Source: CBDDBH01 sp965225625
GTDB lineage: Bacteria; Pseudomonadota; Gammaproteobacteria; JADZEE01
Assembly (NCBI GenBank): GCA_965225625.1
Contig: CBDDBH010000032.1
Location: 361,226-425,225 of the forward strand
DNA: 64,000 nt
Direction of reading: 5' to 3'
Numbering within the stretch: the stretch's first letter is position 1; every line of letters begins with the position of its first letter. Position numbers and translations under genes: made by a program. The notes under the pieces were generated by a model. It searched no databases. It worked only from the letters and a program-made list of their open reading frames with translations, and had not been told where the DNA came from. Of this stretch, positions 56,252 to 64,000 are shown in pieces.

Positions 56252-57592
56252 TTACGCGCCGGCCACGGTCATTTGTTCTATCAATACAGAGCCGCTGTGG
56301 ATGTTGGTACGGGTGTCGATGTCGGCGCCGACATCGACTATTTGCTCAAACATCTCTTGCATATTTCCGGCGATGGTAATCTCCTCGACGGGATACTGCA
56401 CCTCGCCGCCCTCCACCCAGAAACCCGCTGCGCCGCGGGAGTAATTGCCGGTGACGATATCGACCCCAAACCCCATCAGTTCGGTTACCAATAAGCCGGT
56501 ACCCATTTGTTCAAGCAGGCCGTCCAGATTGCTGTCACCGTGGCTGACCACGAGGTTGCGTACGCCGCCTGCGTTGCCGGTTGTCTGCAGCCCAAGCTTG
56601 CGGGCTGAATAGCCGCTGAGCACATAGCTATTGAGGATCCCGTCGGCAACGATCATACGTTGCTGGGTCGCTACGCCCTCGTCATCAAATGAGGCGCTGC
56701 CTAGCGCTCGTGGCAGGCGCGGCTGCTCTTCGATTGTGACATGCGCTGCGAATACGGGTTGGTCGATTTTGTCGAGCAGAAAAGTGGATTTGCGATACAG
56801 GTTGCGGCCGCTGATTGCATTAGTGAAATGCCTGAACAAGCTGGTCGCCGCCTGTGCCTCAAACACTACCGGTGTGGAAGCGGTCTTCAGTTTGCGCGCG
56901 CCAAGGCGACGCAGCGCGCGCGAAGCAGCAGTCAAACCGACTTCGTGACTATCCTGCAACTCACCGTGGGCGCGGGCGGCCGAATACCAGTAATCGCGTT
57001 GCATGCCGTTATCATCGGCCGCTATGACGGCGCAGCTTAAACTGTGGCGGGTTCCCTGGCGTATGCCGCTGAATCCATGACTGTTGCCGTAGGCATGAAC
57101 ACCCGCGTGGCTGCTTACACTGGCGCCTTCCGAATTAGAGATCTTCGTGTCGTGCTCACGTGCGGCAGCCTCACAGGACGTCGCAAGCTCAATCGCCGCT
57201 GCGGCGTCTAACTCCCAGGGGTGGTATAGATCCAGCTCGGGAAACTCGGTTGCCATGAGTTGCGCATCCGCCAGACCGTTGTAGGGATCCTCATTGATTT
57301 GCTTTGCGATACGCCACGCGGCTTCGACCGTATCTGCAAGTGGTTGTTGACGAAAATCCGAACTGCTTGCAGAGCCCTTACGATGACCGTCGAACAATGT
57401 AAATTCGAGACGTTTATCGCGATTGTGCTCCACCAGATCAACCGCGCCCATGCGTACGTTGACGGACAGACCCGCGCCGCCACTTATAGCGGCCTCCGCG
57501 GCGTTTGCACCGAGCTGCTTAGCGTGGCCCAACAGACTCTCGATGATCGCCAGGGCGTCGTCAGCGTCTAAAGGCAATGTCTCGTTACTCAT
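56252..57592 (-). CDS. pmbA: Metalloprotease PmbA (TldE)
   Basis: 446 residues from ATG 57592. Partner of TldD in the TldD/E protease that processes microcin B17 and CcdA; the E subunit lacks the zinc HExxxH motif, and none is seen here. Conserved segments: SSDFRQQPLADTVEAAWRIA near 80, VVFEAQAATSLFRHF near 248, NAGGVRNLVVSHGD near 349, ELMGFGVDIVTGNYSRGAAGFWVE near 379 (quoted partly). Divergent from uvrD. Confidence 0.93.
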   Translation of the reverse strand: MSNETLPLDADDALAIIESLLGHAKQLGANAAEAAISGGAGLSVNVRMGAVDLVEHNRDKRLEFTLFDGHRKGSASSSDFRQQPLADTVEAAWRIAKQINEDPYNGLADAQLMATEFPELDLYHPWELDAAAAIELATSCEAAAREHDTKISNSEGASVSSHAGVHAYGNSHGFSGIRQGTRHSLSCAVIAADDNGMQRDYWYSAARAHGELQDSHEVGLTAASRALRRLGARKLKTASTPVVFEAQAATSLFRHFTNAISGRNLYRKSTFLLDKIDQPVFAAHVTIEEQPRLPRALGSASFDDEGVATQQRMIVADGILNSYVLSGYSARKLGLQTTGNAGGVRNLVVSHGDSNLDGLLEQMGTGLLVTELMGFGVDIVTGNYSRGAAGFWVEGGEVQYPVEEITIAGNMQEMFEQIVDVGADIDTRTNIHSGSVLIEQMTVAGA

Positions 57593-57734
57593 AAGCAGCC
57601 CACATCGTTGCGTGGCCGACATAGTACTCGATGGTGAAAAACCTTGCCGCCAGAAAGTGGCACCACGCTGAAGAGGTCAAGCGTTAACGATAGCCATGTG
57701 CATTCGCCGAGGCTGAACGATAAACTTCGCCGCG

Positions 57735-59894
57735 ATGGATGTCTCGCATCTCCTGGAACCGTTAAATGAAGCGCAACGCGACGCGGTTGCAGCCGAGCCC
57801 GGCAACATCTTGGTGTTGGCTGGAGCTGGCAGCGGCAAGACCCGGGTGTTGGTGCACCGTATAGCGTGGCATGTTCAAACCGGGCAGGCTTCACCGCACG
57901 GGATTCTGGCAGTCACCTTTACCAACAAAACCGCCGCCGAAATGCGTGCCCGCATCGAATCGTTGTTAAAGATGCCCATCGGCGGGATGTGGGTTGGAAC
58001 CTTCCACAGCATCGCGCACCGTTTGTTGCGCATGCATTGGCGCGAAGCGGGGCTGGTACAGCATTTTCAGATTCTCGACAGCGAAGATCAGCAGCGCGTT
58101 ATCCGACGCGTACTGCGTTCGCTTGACCTGGATGAAAGCCAATGGCCGCCGAAAGAGGCGCAGTGGTTTATCAATGCCCGCAAGGACGAAGGACTGCGCG
58201 CACGGCATCTGGATGATTCAGGCGATTTAAACTACCAACAGCTGATCCGTATTTATCGTGCTTACGAAGAAACCTGTAATCAATCAGGATTGGTCGATTT
58301 TGCCGAGCTGTTGCTGCGCGCCCATGAATTATGGCGCGATAACGAGGAGCTTTTGGCGCATTACCGGCAGCGTTTCAAGTTCACACTGGTTGATGAATTT
58401 CAAGACACGAATTCAATTCAGTACGCCTGGTTGCGACTGCTTGTGAGCAACGCCGGAGCGCTGTTTGTCGTGGGTGATGACGATCAATCCATTTACAGTT
58501 GGCGCGGTGCACGGATTGAGAACATGCACCGGTTTGAGAAGGATTTTCCCAATAGCAAGCTATTGCGGCTCGAACAGAATTATCGTTCGACCAGTACCAT
58601 TCTTAAAGCGGCCAACGCTTTGATTGCCAACAATCCTTCACGGTTGGGAAAGGAGTTGTGGACTCAAGACGATCCTGGCGAACCAATTTCGCTGTATGCC
58701 GCATTTAACGAGCATGACGAAGCGCGATTCTGTACTGATCAGATCGTGCGGTTAAAGGACGGTGGACAGCGATATGACGACGTCGCAATCCTCTACCGGG
58801 TAAGTGCACAATCGCGCGTATTCGAAGATGCGCTACGCCAGGCTGAAGTGCCTTATCGAGTGTACGGCGGTTTCCGGTTCTACGAGCGCGCCGAGGTCAA
58901 GGATGCGCTGGCTTATCTGCGCTTGACGCTATACCGCAACGATGACCTTGCCTTTGAACGGGTCATCAACACGCCGACGCGCGGAATCGGACAGCGCACG
59001 GTTGCAGTGCTGCGCGACGGCGCTCGGACTGCCGATTCATCTTTGTGGGAAGCGGGGTTGCGGGCCATTGCTGAAAAAACCCTGAGTGCGCGCGCGTTAA
59101 ACGCTCTGCAGGCTTTTTTCTCATTAATCAACGATACCGCGGCCGCAATTGAGGGGCTGCCCCTGGATGAGGCGATGGTTGCCGTTATTGATCGCAGCAA
59201 ACTGCGTGAATTTTATCGTAAAGAGAAATCCGAGCGCGCTCTTGATCGAGTAGAGAATCTCGAGGAGTTGATCACCGCGGCTCAAGAGTTTGAACAACAC
59301 CCGAGCGGCGAGGCGCTGGATGACATGGACCCGCTGACGGCATTTTTATCCCACGCGGCGCTTGAAGCCGGCGAAGGACAAGCAGATGCGTTCGCCGACA
59401 GCGTACAGCTGATGACGCTGCATTCAGCAAAGGGGCTGGAATTCCCCGCTGTGTTTATGGTCGGTGTTGAGGAGGGGCTATTTCCCCATCAACGCAGTAA
59501 CGAAGATCCCGCTCGTCTGGAAGAAGAACGGCGTTTGTGCTACGTCGGTATTACGCGCGCGAAAGCACGTTTGAGTTTAAGCTATGCGGAAAGTCGGCGG
59601 CTGCATGGTAACGACTATTACCCCCTGCCCTCGCGATTCATCCGTGAATTGCCTGCGGAACTTTTAAGCGAAGTGCGCTTGGGTGGCGCCATTAGCCAGC
59701 CAGCATTCGCACATGACGATTCAGTGGACAGTGACGATTTGCGCCTTGGGCAGCGAGTACTGCATATGCGATTCGGCGAGGGGGTGGTGTTAAACCTGGA
59801 AGGTCGCGGCAGTAACGCACGGGTACAAGTCAATTTCGAAGAAGTAGGTGCGAAGTGGCTGGTAGCGGCATATGCTGGTCTGCAGGCCCTGTAA
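57735..59894 (+). CDS. uvrD: DNA helicase II UvrD
   Basis: 719 residues, superfamily 1A 3'-5' helicase of nucleotide excision and mismatch repair. Motif Q LNEAQRDAV near residue 11, Walker A AGAGSGKTRVLVHRI near 30, motif II LVDEFQDTNSIQY near 218, motif III VVGDDDQSIYSWRGA near 244, motif V LMTLHSAKGLEFPAVF near 559 and motif VI YVGITRAKARLSLSYAESRR near 596. Full length. Confidence 0.97.
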   Translation: MDVSHLLEPLNEAQRDAVAAEPGNILVLAGAGSGKTRVLVHRIAWHVQTGQASPHGILAVTFTNKTAAEMRARIESLLKMPIGGMWVGTFHSIAHRLLRMHWREAGLVQHFQILDSEDQQRVIRRVLRSLDLDESQWPPKEAQWFINARKDEGLRARHLDDSGDLNYQQLIRIYRAYEETCNQSGLVDFAELLLRAHELWRDNEELLAHYRQRFKFTLVDEFQDTNSIQYAWLRLLVSNAGALFVVGDDDQSIYSWRGARIENMHRFEKDFPNSKLLRLEQNYRSTSTILKAANALIANNPSRLGKELWTQDDPGEPISLYAAFNEHDEARFCTDQIVRLKDGGQRYDDVAILYRVSAQSRVFEDALRQAEVPYRVYGGFRFYERAEVKDALAYLRLTLYRNDDLAFERVINTPTRGIGQRTVAVLRDGARTADSSLWEAGLRAIAEKTLSARALNALQAFFSLINDTAAAIEGLPLDEAMVAVIDRSKLREFYRKEKSERALDRVENLEELITAAQEFEQHPSGEALDDMDPLTAFLSHAALEAGEGQADAFADSVQLMTLHSAKGLEFPAVFMVGVEEGLFPHQRSNEDPARLEEERRLCYVGITRAKARLSLSYAESRRLHGNDYYPLPSRFIRELPAELLSEVRLGGAISQPAFAHDDSVDSDDLRLGQRVLHMRFGEGVVLNLEGRGSNARVQVNFEEVGAKWLVAAYAGLQAL

Positions 59895-59989
59895 GTACGA
59901 CGTGTTTGGACACAACTTGTCCGTGCAAGTAGTCTAGCCTGCAACCGCGACTCTCCCATGGAGGCAGTGATCATCGAGATCTGAACAAA

Positions 59990-60066
59990 GCGCCTTTAGC
60001 TCAGTTGGATAGAGTGCTGGCCTCCGAAGCCAGAGGTCGCAGGTTCGAATCCTGCAAGGCGCGCCA
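59990..60066 (+). tRNA. tRNA-Arg (anticodon CCG)
   Basis: 77 bases including an encoded CCA end. Acceptor stem GCGCCTT/AAGGCGC, D-arm AGCTCAGTTGGATAGAG, anticodon stem CTGGC/GCCAG around the loop CTCCGAA giving CCG, and a T-arm containing GGTTCGAATCC. Located 95 bases after uvrD. The DNA beyond it (to the window end) is filled with truncated genes and an insertion sequence, consistent with use of this tRNA as an integration point, although no integrase or repeated tRNA 3' end is visible. Confidence 0.97.
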
Positions 60067-60511
60067 TACAAATCAGTAAGTTACTAATAATCGGGCAAAT
60101 ACTTCGATCGCGCATTCCACACACCTTCCATCACTTTGCCTCGCAAAATTGGAAACGCCGAAACATTAGATTGGTCCGAGTCGGTCGAGGAACTTGTGGT
60201 TGTTTGGGTTGCGACTGCGATACTGACCAGTTTTCGCTTGTCATCTCGAAGGGTGACGAAGGACCGCTTTACGTGACTTAATAGCCGTCGCCAGAACAGT
60301 CAGCTTGGAAATGTGGCGGCAGAAGATGTGCCCTCGCAGTTGCAAAAGCTGGTAGCGAACTCCAGACGAACCGTTCGCCTATTCCGCGACATTGGCTCGA
60401 CAAGTTTCACATCACTTGATTCTATCGAGAATTCCGTACTCTGGCAGGAATCCTGCCGTGCTACATTATTAATACTGAATATCTGTTAAGCGGCAAATCG
60501 AGGATTGCAGT
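60067..60511. other. Intergenic region after tRNA-Arg, no gene found
   Basis: 445 bases without a convincing reading frame, RNA gene or repeat. It ends at a GAGG ribosome site just before the small gene at 60512. Probably remnant accessory DNA. Confidence 0.6.
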
Positions 60512-60748
60512 ATGGTTTGGCCAAACACATTGATTGCCGTGGGAGCATTATTAATCGCAATTGGTGGTGTGATGGCGACCCACGGCTGGAATGCTCGAAC
60601 TGAGATTGCGCAGAAAGAGGGGCGAATTCGCTCAGTTGCGGCTGAACTCTTGGTGAATCTCGAGATCGTGTCTGATCTCAAGTTCGTCGGAAAAGACGAT
60701 GAGCAATTGACGAAATTTGTAGTTTTCCCGCGCGCAGAATGGAGCTGA
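60512..60748 (+). CDS. Hypothetical small membrane protein, probably truncated
   Basis: 78 residues: one N-terminal membrane helix (TLIAVGALLIAIGGVMA) then a helix EGRIRSVAAELLVNLEIVSD of the kind seen in membrane-anchored proteins with longer cytoplasmic tails. It ends where a different gene fragment (DUF6979-like) begins in another frame, so the 3' part has probably been lost. Function unknown. Confidence 0.5.
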   Translation: MVWPNTLIAVGALLIAIGGVMATHGWNARTEIAQKEGRIRSVAAELLVNLEIVSDLKFVGKDDEQLTKFVVFPRAEWS

Positions 60749-61075
60749 GCCAGCGCAAGCATGGAAAACGTCGGCGGCGGAAGTGTTTCCGGATCAGCTA
60801 TCCAGCCGCGAAAAGACTTGTCCGCGGTGTGCATTTCTAGGGATAGCGGAAGAGGGCCTGCTTGCCGGTATCCCGGCCGGTAATTACACCAAGTCGAAAG
60901 ACAATAAGCGCTATCCTATCGACGGCCTCAACCTACTACTGTCGGCTCCACACCTCTGCGATGATCGCGAGGAAATGTGGCGGCAGATCATGCGCGGTAG
61001 CCGAAGCAACCCAATGATCAAATGGTTGTCGTTGCCGCCCTTTGGACAAACGGGCACATCAAGGGTGTCGCTTAG
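60735..61075 (+). pseudogene. DUF6979-like conserved protein, fragment with frameshift
   Basis: From about 60735 one frame reads NGAEPAQAWKTSAAEVFPDQ, KTCPRCAFLGIAEEGLLAGIP and DNKRYPIDGLNLL, then ENDs its family pattern in REEMWRQIMRG; the tail QMVVVAALWTNGHIKGVA is in the next frame to TAG 61073-61075, with the switch near 61005-61012. This resembles a small family of unknown function with the pattern CPR-x-AFLG-x-x-EEGL and N-x-QM-x-VV-x-ALW. I am fairly sure of the family resemblance, less of its number. The 5' start is missing. Confidence 0.6.
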
Positions 61076-61406
61076 TAGACCGGGCAAGACAGACCCACGA
61101 GACGGTCGCTCGAAAGCGTTTCTCAAGGGCTTCGGCTACTTTTCTCTTACCGGTGGCTGTTGAGATCACCGCCCCCCTTGAGCCGTCCTGAAATTCGTAG
61201 TGCCAAGCGTATACGCGCCGTTTTGGTAGCTCCGAGTTCGACGGCGGTTCGAAGTCCTGTTCGAACGGAACAAGGTGGAGGCGTGTTCGATCACTTCTTG
61301 GTCCTGTTCGACAACGGTTCGAACCAGGGTTCGACGAAAGAACCTTTACTGCCAACGCTTTCAGGTCAACAGTTCGATAGGGGTTCAGATTGGTGTTCGA
61401 TTTCAT
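61059..61406 (-). CDS. Hypothetical protein overlapping the GTTCGA cluster
   Basis: 115 residues from ATG 61406. The N-terminal 60 residues are low-complexity, rich in Ser-Asn and Arg encoded by the TCGAAC repeats. The C-terminal part (RRVYAWHYEFQDGSRGAVIS, ALEKRF) looks like a folded small domain of the kind found beside replication genes of mobile elements. It lies downstream of the interrupted HTH gene on the same strand. Could be spurious in its first half. Confidence 0.4.
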   Translation of the reverse strand: MKSNTNLNPYRTVDLKALAVKVLSSNPGSNRCRTGPRSDRTRLHLVPFEQDFEPPSNSELPKRRVYAWHYEFQDGSRGAVISTATGKRKVAEALEKRFRATVSWVCLARSTKRHP

Positions 61407-61498
61407 AGCCCAGAAGTTCGAGAGTTCGAATACATAGAAAGATCGTTCTTCGAACTCACCGCCGTACCGGGACTTAAAGAGTCCCGGCGGCGGTTCGA
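61236..61498 (+). repeat. Iteron-like cluster of GTTCGA direct repeats
   Basis: Twelve copies of GTTCGA on the plus strand start at 61236, 61247, 61259, 61285, 61306, 61317, 61329, 61372, 61395, 61416, 61424 and 61493. Spacings of 11, 12, 21, 23 and 43 recur, close to whole helical turns. Additional near-copies CTTCGA (61447) and GGTCGAAC (61510) extend it. Confidence 0.75.
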
Positions 61499-61518
61499 GT
61501 CAGTCCTTGGTCGAACAA

Positions 61519-61792
61519 TCACCTGCTACCCATTCGGATTTTTGTGAGGTGGTAGGACACCGTAGACTTAGCAATACCAAGTTCTTTCGCAATCCGTGTT
61601 GGTAACATCCCATCTTCTGAAAGCTGACGCACGCGCTGGGCGGTGGCGTCGTCGAGGTTTCGCACCGTCCATGAACGGTGTTCCTGTTCGTCTACCGATA
61701 GGCGGGCCTCGAAGGGCGCCACATCATCCCCAAGAATGCCACGAGTCTTGTCGAAGTGAACCTCGAATACAGCGCCGTCGGCAGGATTATAC
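61519..61792 (-). pseudogene. C-terminal part of HTH-ending replication/AAA-type protein, cut by IS66
   Basis: The minus strand from about 61792 reads NPADGAVFEVHFDKTRGILG and APFEARLSVDEQ and ends with a helix-turn-helix MLPTRIAKELGIAKSTVSYH before a stop at 61519. This is the tail of a larger protein whose 5' part is missing: the frame runs directly into the end of the IS66 element. The pattern (FEVHFDKTRG... DDVAPFEARL, then HTH) resembles the end of RepA/AAA-family helicase-primase proteins of mobile elements, an inference only. Confidence 0.6.
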
Positions 61793-61820
61793 GTAAGCGC
61801 AAAGCGAACAACGCTCTTGC

Positions 61821-63405
61821 TCAGCGGGGATTGATGTGCTCGATGTTGATGGTGCCCGGCGACAGCGCCTCGATGTCCTCTACCGTTGTCGCGCCAGGTA
61901 GTTTCGTAAACACCTCACGCAAGTACGCATAGGGCTCTAAACCGTGTGCCTTCGCGGTCTCGATCAAGGAATAAAGATTCGCCGATGCGCTGACCCCAGC
62001 CACCGAGTCGCTGAATAACCAGGCCTTGCGACCCATCACAAAGGGACGAACCGCGTTCTCGCACAAATTGTTGTCGATCTCCAAGCGCCCGTCATCCAGA
62101 TAACACGTGAGCTTGTCCCATTGTTCGTGCAAATAACGCAACGCGTTCCCCACCGCACCCTTCGGCGGCACTTGGGATAGTGTGTCATCTAGCCAGCTGC
62201 GCAGCTTGTCCAGGATAGGCTTGGCCTGCACGTTCCTATACGCATAGCGTTGTTGTGGCGTCATCGACCGGGCCTGTTTCTCAACGCGGTACAACGCCTG
62301 GATGAACGACAGCCCACGCCACGCCTTACCGCGTCGCTTGCGCTTACCCTGCGCCTTCACTGCCTCGTCAAAGCGACGACGCGCATGGGCCATACAACCC
62401 AGCTGCTTAAGTCCATTCGCCGCCACCACCGCGTTGTAGCCCTCATACCCATCCGTCTGTAAATAGCCCGAGTAGCCTGCCAGCAAGCGTTGGGGAACAG
62501 CGCCGCTTCTCGAGGGGTCGTAGTCATACAAAATCACCCGCCCATCCGGCGGACCACCGCGCTGCACCCACAAGTAGGATTTCGATTGCGCCCGACGACC
62601 CGCTTCCCTCAAAACCTGTACCGGCGTTTCATCCATCTGCACAATGTCATAGTCGAGCAAACGATCCCGCATGAGATTAATCAGCGGCTGCACTAACTGA
62701 CCCGCCCGTATCATCCAATTCGCCAGCGTCGCTCGGGGGATATCCACACCGATGCGCTGTAATATCCTCTCCTGACGGTACAGCGGTAACGCATCGGCGT
62801 ACTTGCACACTGTAATGTGCGCCAGCAAGCCCGGCGAGGCCATACTCTTGGGGATCGGTTGCGCCGGTAACGGCGCCGTCTTGATGCACTGCCCGCAATC
62901 GCACGCGTATTGTTTGCGGATATGACGCAGCACCTGGATCTTCGCCGGCACAATATCCAGCTGCTCAGAAACGACCTCGCCTATCTCCGCGAGTAACCGA
63001 CCATCGTGCTCGCAACGACGCTCGTGCTCGGGCAGTTCATGAACCACCTCGATGCGCGGTAGACGCTGGGGTAACGGCTTGCGACCACCCCTCTTGCGAA
63101 GATGCGCTGATACCGCGACGCTTTCTTCAGGGACAACCTCAGCCTCTGCGCACGCTGTCGATTCCGCTTCATCGAACAAGCGGATTTGATCCGGTGATAA
63201 CTGCTCGCTACGCGAGGCAAAACGCTTCGCCAATGCAATGTTTAACTGCTCTTGCAGGAGAACGACTTGCGATTTGTAGTGCCGGTTTTCTTGCCGCTAA
63301 CTGCTCATTGCGAGCAGTTATACCAGCCAGTGTTGTCGCTTGATTAGCGACCAAACTCTTCAGCGCTTCAACATTATTGGGTAACCGATCAAGCACACTC
63401 GGCAT
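61821..63405 (-). CDS. tnpC: IS66 transposase TnpC, one frameshift
   Basis: DDE transposase. The N-terminal coiled coil starts MPSVLDRLPNNVEALK at 63405; near 63297 one extra A in GGCAAGAAAAC shifts the frame, after which 470 codons run intact from FASRSEQLSPDQIRLFDEAE to the end. Zinc-binding CDCGQC near residue 160, catalytic region VQMDETPVQVL near 250 (Asp), LQTDGYEGYNAV (Asp) and the late DNNLCENAVRPFVMGRKAW (Glu), all typical. Corrected length about 527 residues. Confidence 0.93.
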
Positions 63406-63441
63406 GCACTTACAGTATACCCGATGCGTCGATCTCAGTCT

Positions 63442-63798
63442 TTATAAAATACTCGAATAATGCAATGAATGATGCGCTTGCATCTGCGTAATATCATAGC
63501 CATCCAATAGCCAATGCAGTTGCGTTTGCGTTAACGTCACCACCGCCTCGGGCCAGCGTCGCGGCCAATGGAATTTCTCTTTCTCAAGGCGCTTGTACCA
63601 AAGTGCAAAGCCACTTTGGTCCCAGTAAAGCACTTTCAATTTATTGCGATGACGATTACAAAATACAAACACTGCACCGGAAAACGGGGACAAGCTCATC
63701 TCGCTTTCCACGATCACCGACAAGCCATTTATCGATTTGCGGAAATCCACCGGCTCACGATGCAGGTACACCGCCGAGACCTCTCGAAACATCTCCAT
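63442..63798 (-). CDS. tnpB: IS66 family accessory protein TnpB
   Basis: 118 residues of the IS66 Orf2 family: VDFRKSINGLSVIVESEM near residue 17, GAVFVFCNRHRNKLKVLYWD near 41, GFALWYKRLEKEKFHWPR near 63. ATG 63798 or 63792 starts it, directly after tnpA (stop 63802-63804). Needed with TnpA and TnpC for transposition. Confidence 0.95.
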   Translation of the reverse strand: MEMFREVSAVYLHREPVDFRKSINGLSVIVESEMSLSPFSGAVFVFCNRHRNKLKVLYWDQSGFALWYKRLEKEKFHWPRRWPEAVVTLTQTQLHWLLDGYDITQMQAHHSLHYSSIL

Positions 63799-63801
63799 CG
63801 C

Positions 63802-64000
63802 TCAATCTCGCAGCGCTTGCAGCAACTGCGCCAACCAGCGCGGCTCTACACCCACTGGCAGCTCCAGCGTCGCGCTGTCTGCGTAACGCACGGTTATCGT
63901 CTCGCTGTGACTGCTTCGTTCTACCGATACCGGCACGAAACGCGACACCTGCTTCTCCGGCGCCGCGCTTAACTGACGGCGGCGCAGACTAAAGTACTTC
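63802..64000 (-). CDS. tnpA: IS66 accessory protein TnpA, C-terminal part (cut by window edge)
   Basis: The frame is open from the window edge to TGA 63802-63804: FVPVSVERSSHSETITVRYA, then LELPVGVEPRWLAQLLQALR, the standard C-terminus of IS66 TnpA. The N-terminal helix-turn-helix lies outside the window. Confidence 0.9.
   Translation of the reverse strand, partial: KYFSLRRRQLSAAPEKQVSRFVPVSVERSSHSETITVRYADSATLELPVGVEPRWLAQLLQALRD

Larger units (their letters stand above)
61793..64000 (-). mobile_element. IS66-family insertion sequence, incomplete in window
   Basis: Contains the canonical tnpA-tnpB-tnpC order on the minus strand. The inner end is placed at GTAAGCGC (61793) because IS66-family termini begin GTAA and because it coincides with the break of the flanking gene. 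The other end and the target duplication lie beyond the window. Confidence 0.85.

Noticed and set aside
60067..60511. Integrase or excisionase gene next to tRNA-Arg
   Set aside because: No open frame of adequate length or tyrosine-recombinase motif was found in this gap.

Overview
The window reads as a chromosomal segment of an uncultured gammaproteobacterium. Several gene blocks keep the order known from Pseudomonas and relatives: rpmG-rpmB-radC-coaBC-algC-argB, metW-metX-yggT-proC-yggS-pilT-pilU, and gshB-tonB-algH-ruvX-pyrR-pyrB-pyrC'. The genus cannot be fixed from sequence alone.

Layout. 0-4.1 kb: start of mutM (cut by the window edge) and a Gld-like ABC export cassette, all on the minus strand. 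4.3-13.3 kb: DUF4197 protein, acyl-CoA desaturase, ribosomal proteins L33 and L28, radC, coaBC, algC, argB, slmA. 13.3-19.8 kb: DUF4124 protein, pyrE, xth, a DUF4426 remnant, metW, metX, yggT, proC, yggS. 20-23.4 kb: pilT plus two pilU-type ATPases. 23.4-34.7 kb: an accessory run of small, functionally unrelated plus-strand genes (NADAR, cupins, SnoaL-like, methyltransferases, GFA, RidA, GNAT, YajD and others) with a 48-bp tandem-repeat array in it. 34.7-44.5 kb: VKOR-thioredoxin, diguanylate cyclase, TrmB-like, PyrK-like, the pyrimidine cluster and gshB-tonB-algH-ruvX. 44.5-48.6 kb: hemC-hemD-hemX-hemY. 48.6-59.9 kb: parA, phosphoribulokinase, msbA, moxR-DUF58-TgpA, pmbA, uvrD. 60-64 kb: a tRNA-Arg(CCG) followed by truncated genes, an iteron-like GTTCGA cluster and an IS66-family element that interrupts a helix-turn-helix gene and runs off the window.

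How the genes work together. The core content covers heme synthesis, methionine and proline synthesis, pyrimidine synthesis, glutathione, lipid A flipping, twitching motility and DNA repair. The accessory stretches look acquired.

A strong caution. Many conserved genes are split by single-base indels, mostly one extra base (DUF4197, algC, slmA, pyrE, xth, metW, metX, hemD, hemX, hemY, parA, IS66 tnpC), and they concentrate at 14.1-16.8 kb and 46.0-49.2 kb. Sequencing or assembly error is the simplest explanation, but real decay cannot be excluded. I list genes with one frameshift as CDS and those with several lesions or an internal stop as pseudogene. Frameshift coordinates were located by hand by following conserved family motifs from one frame to another. 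Family names come from recognition of motifs and synteny; no database search was run.
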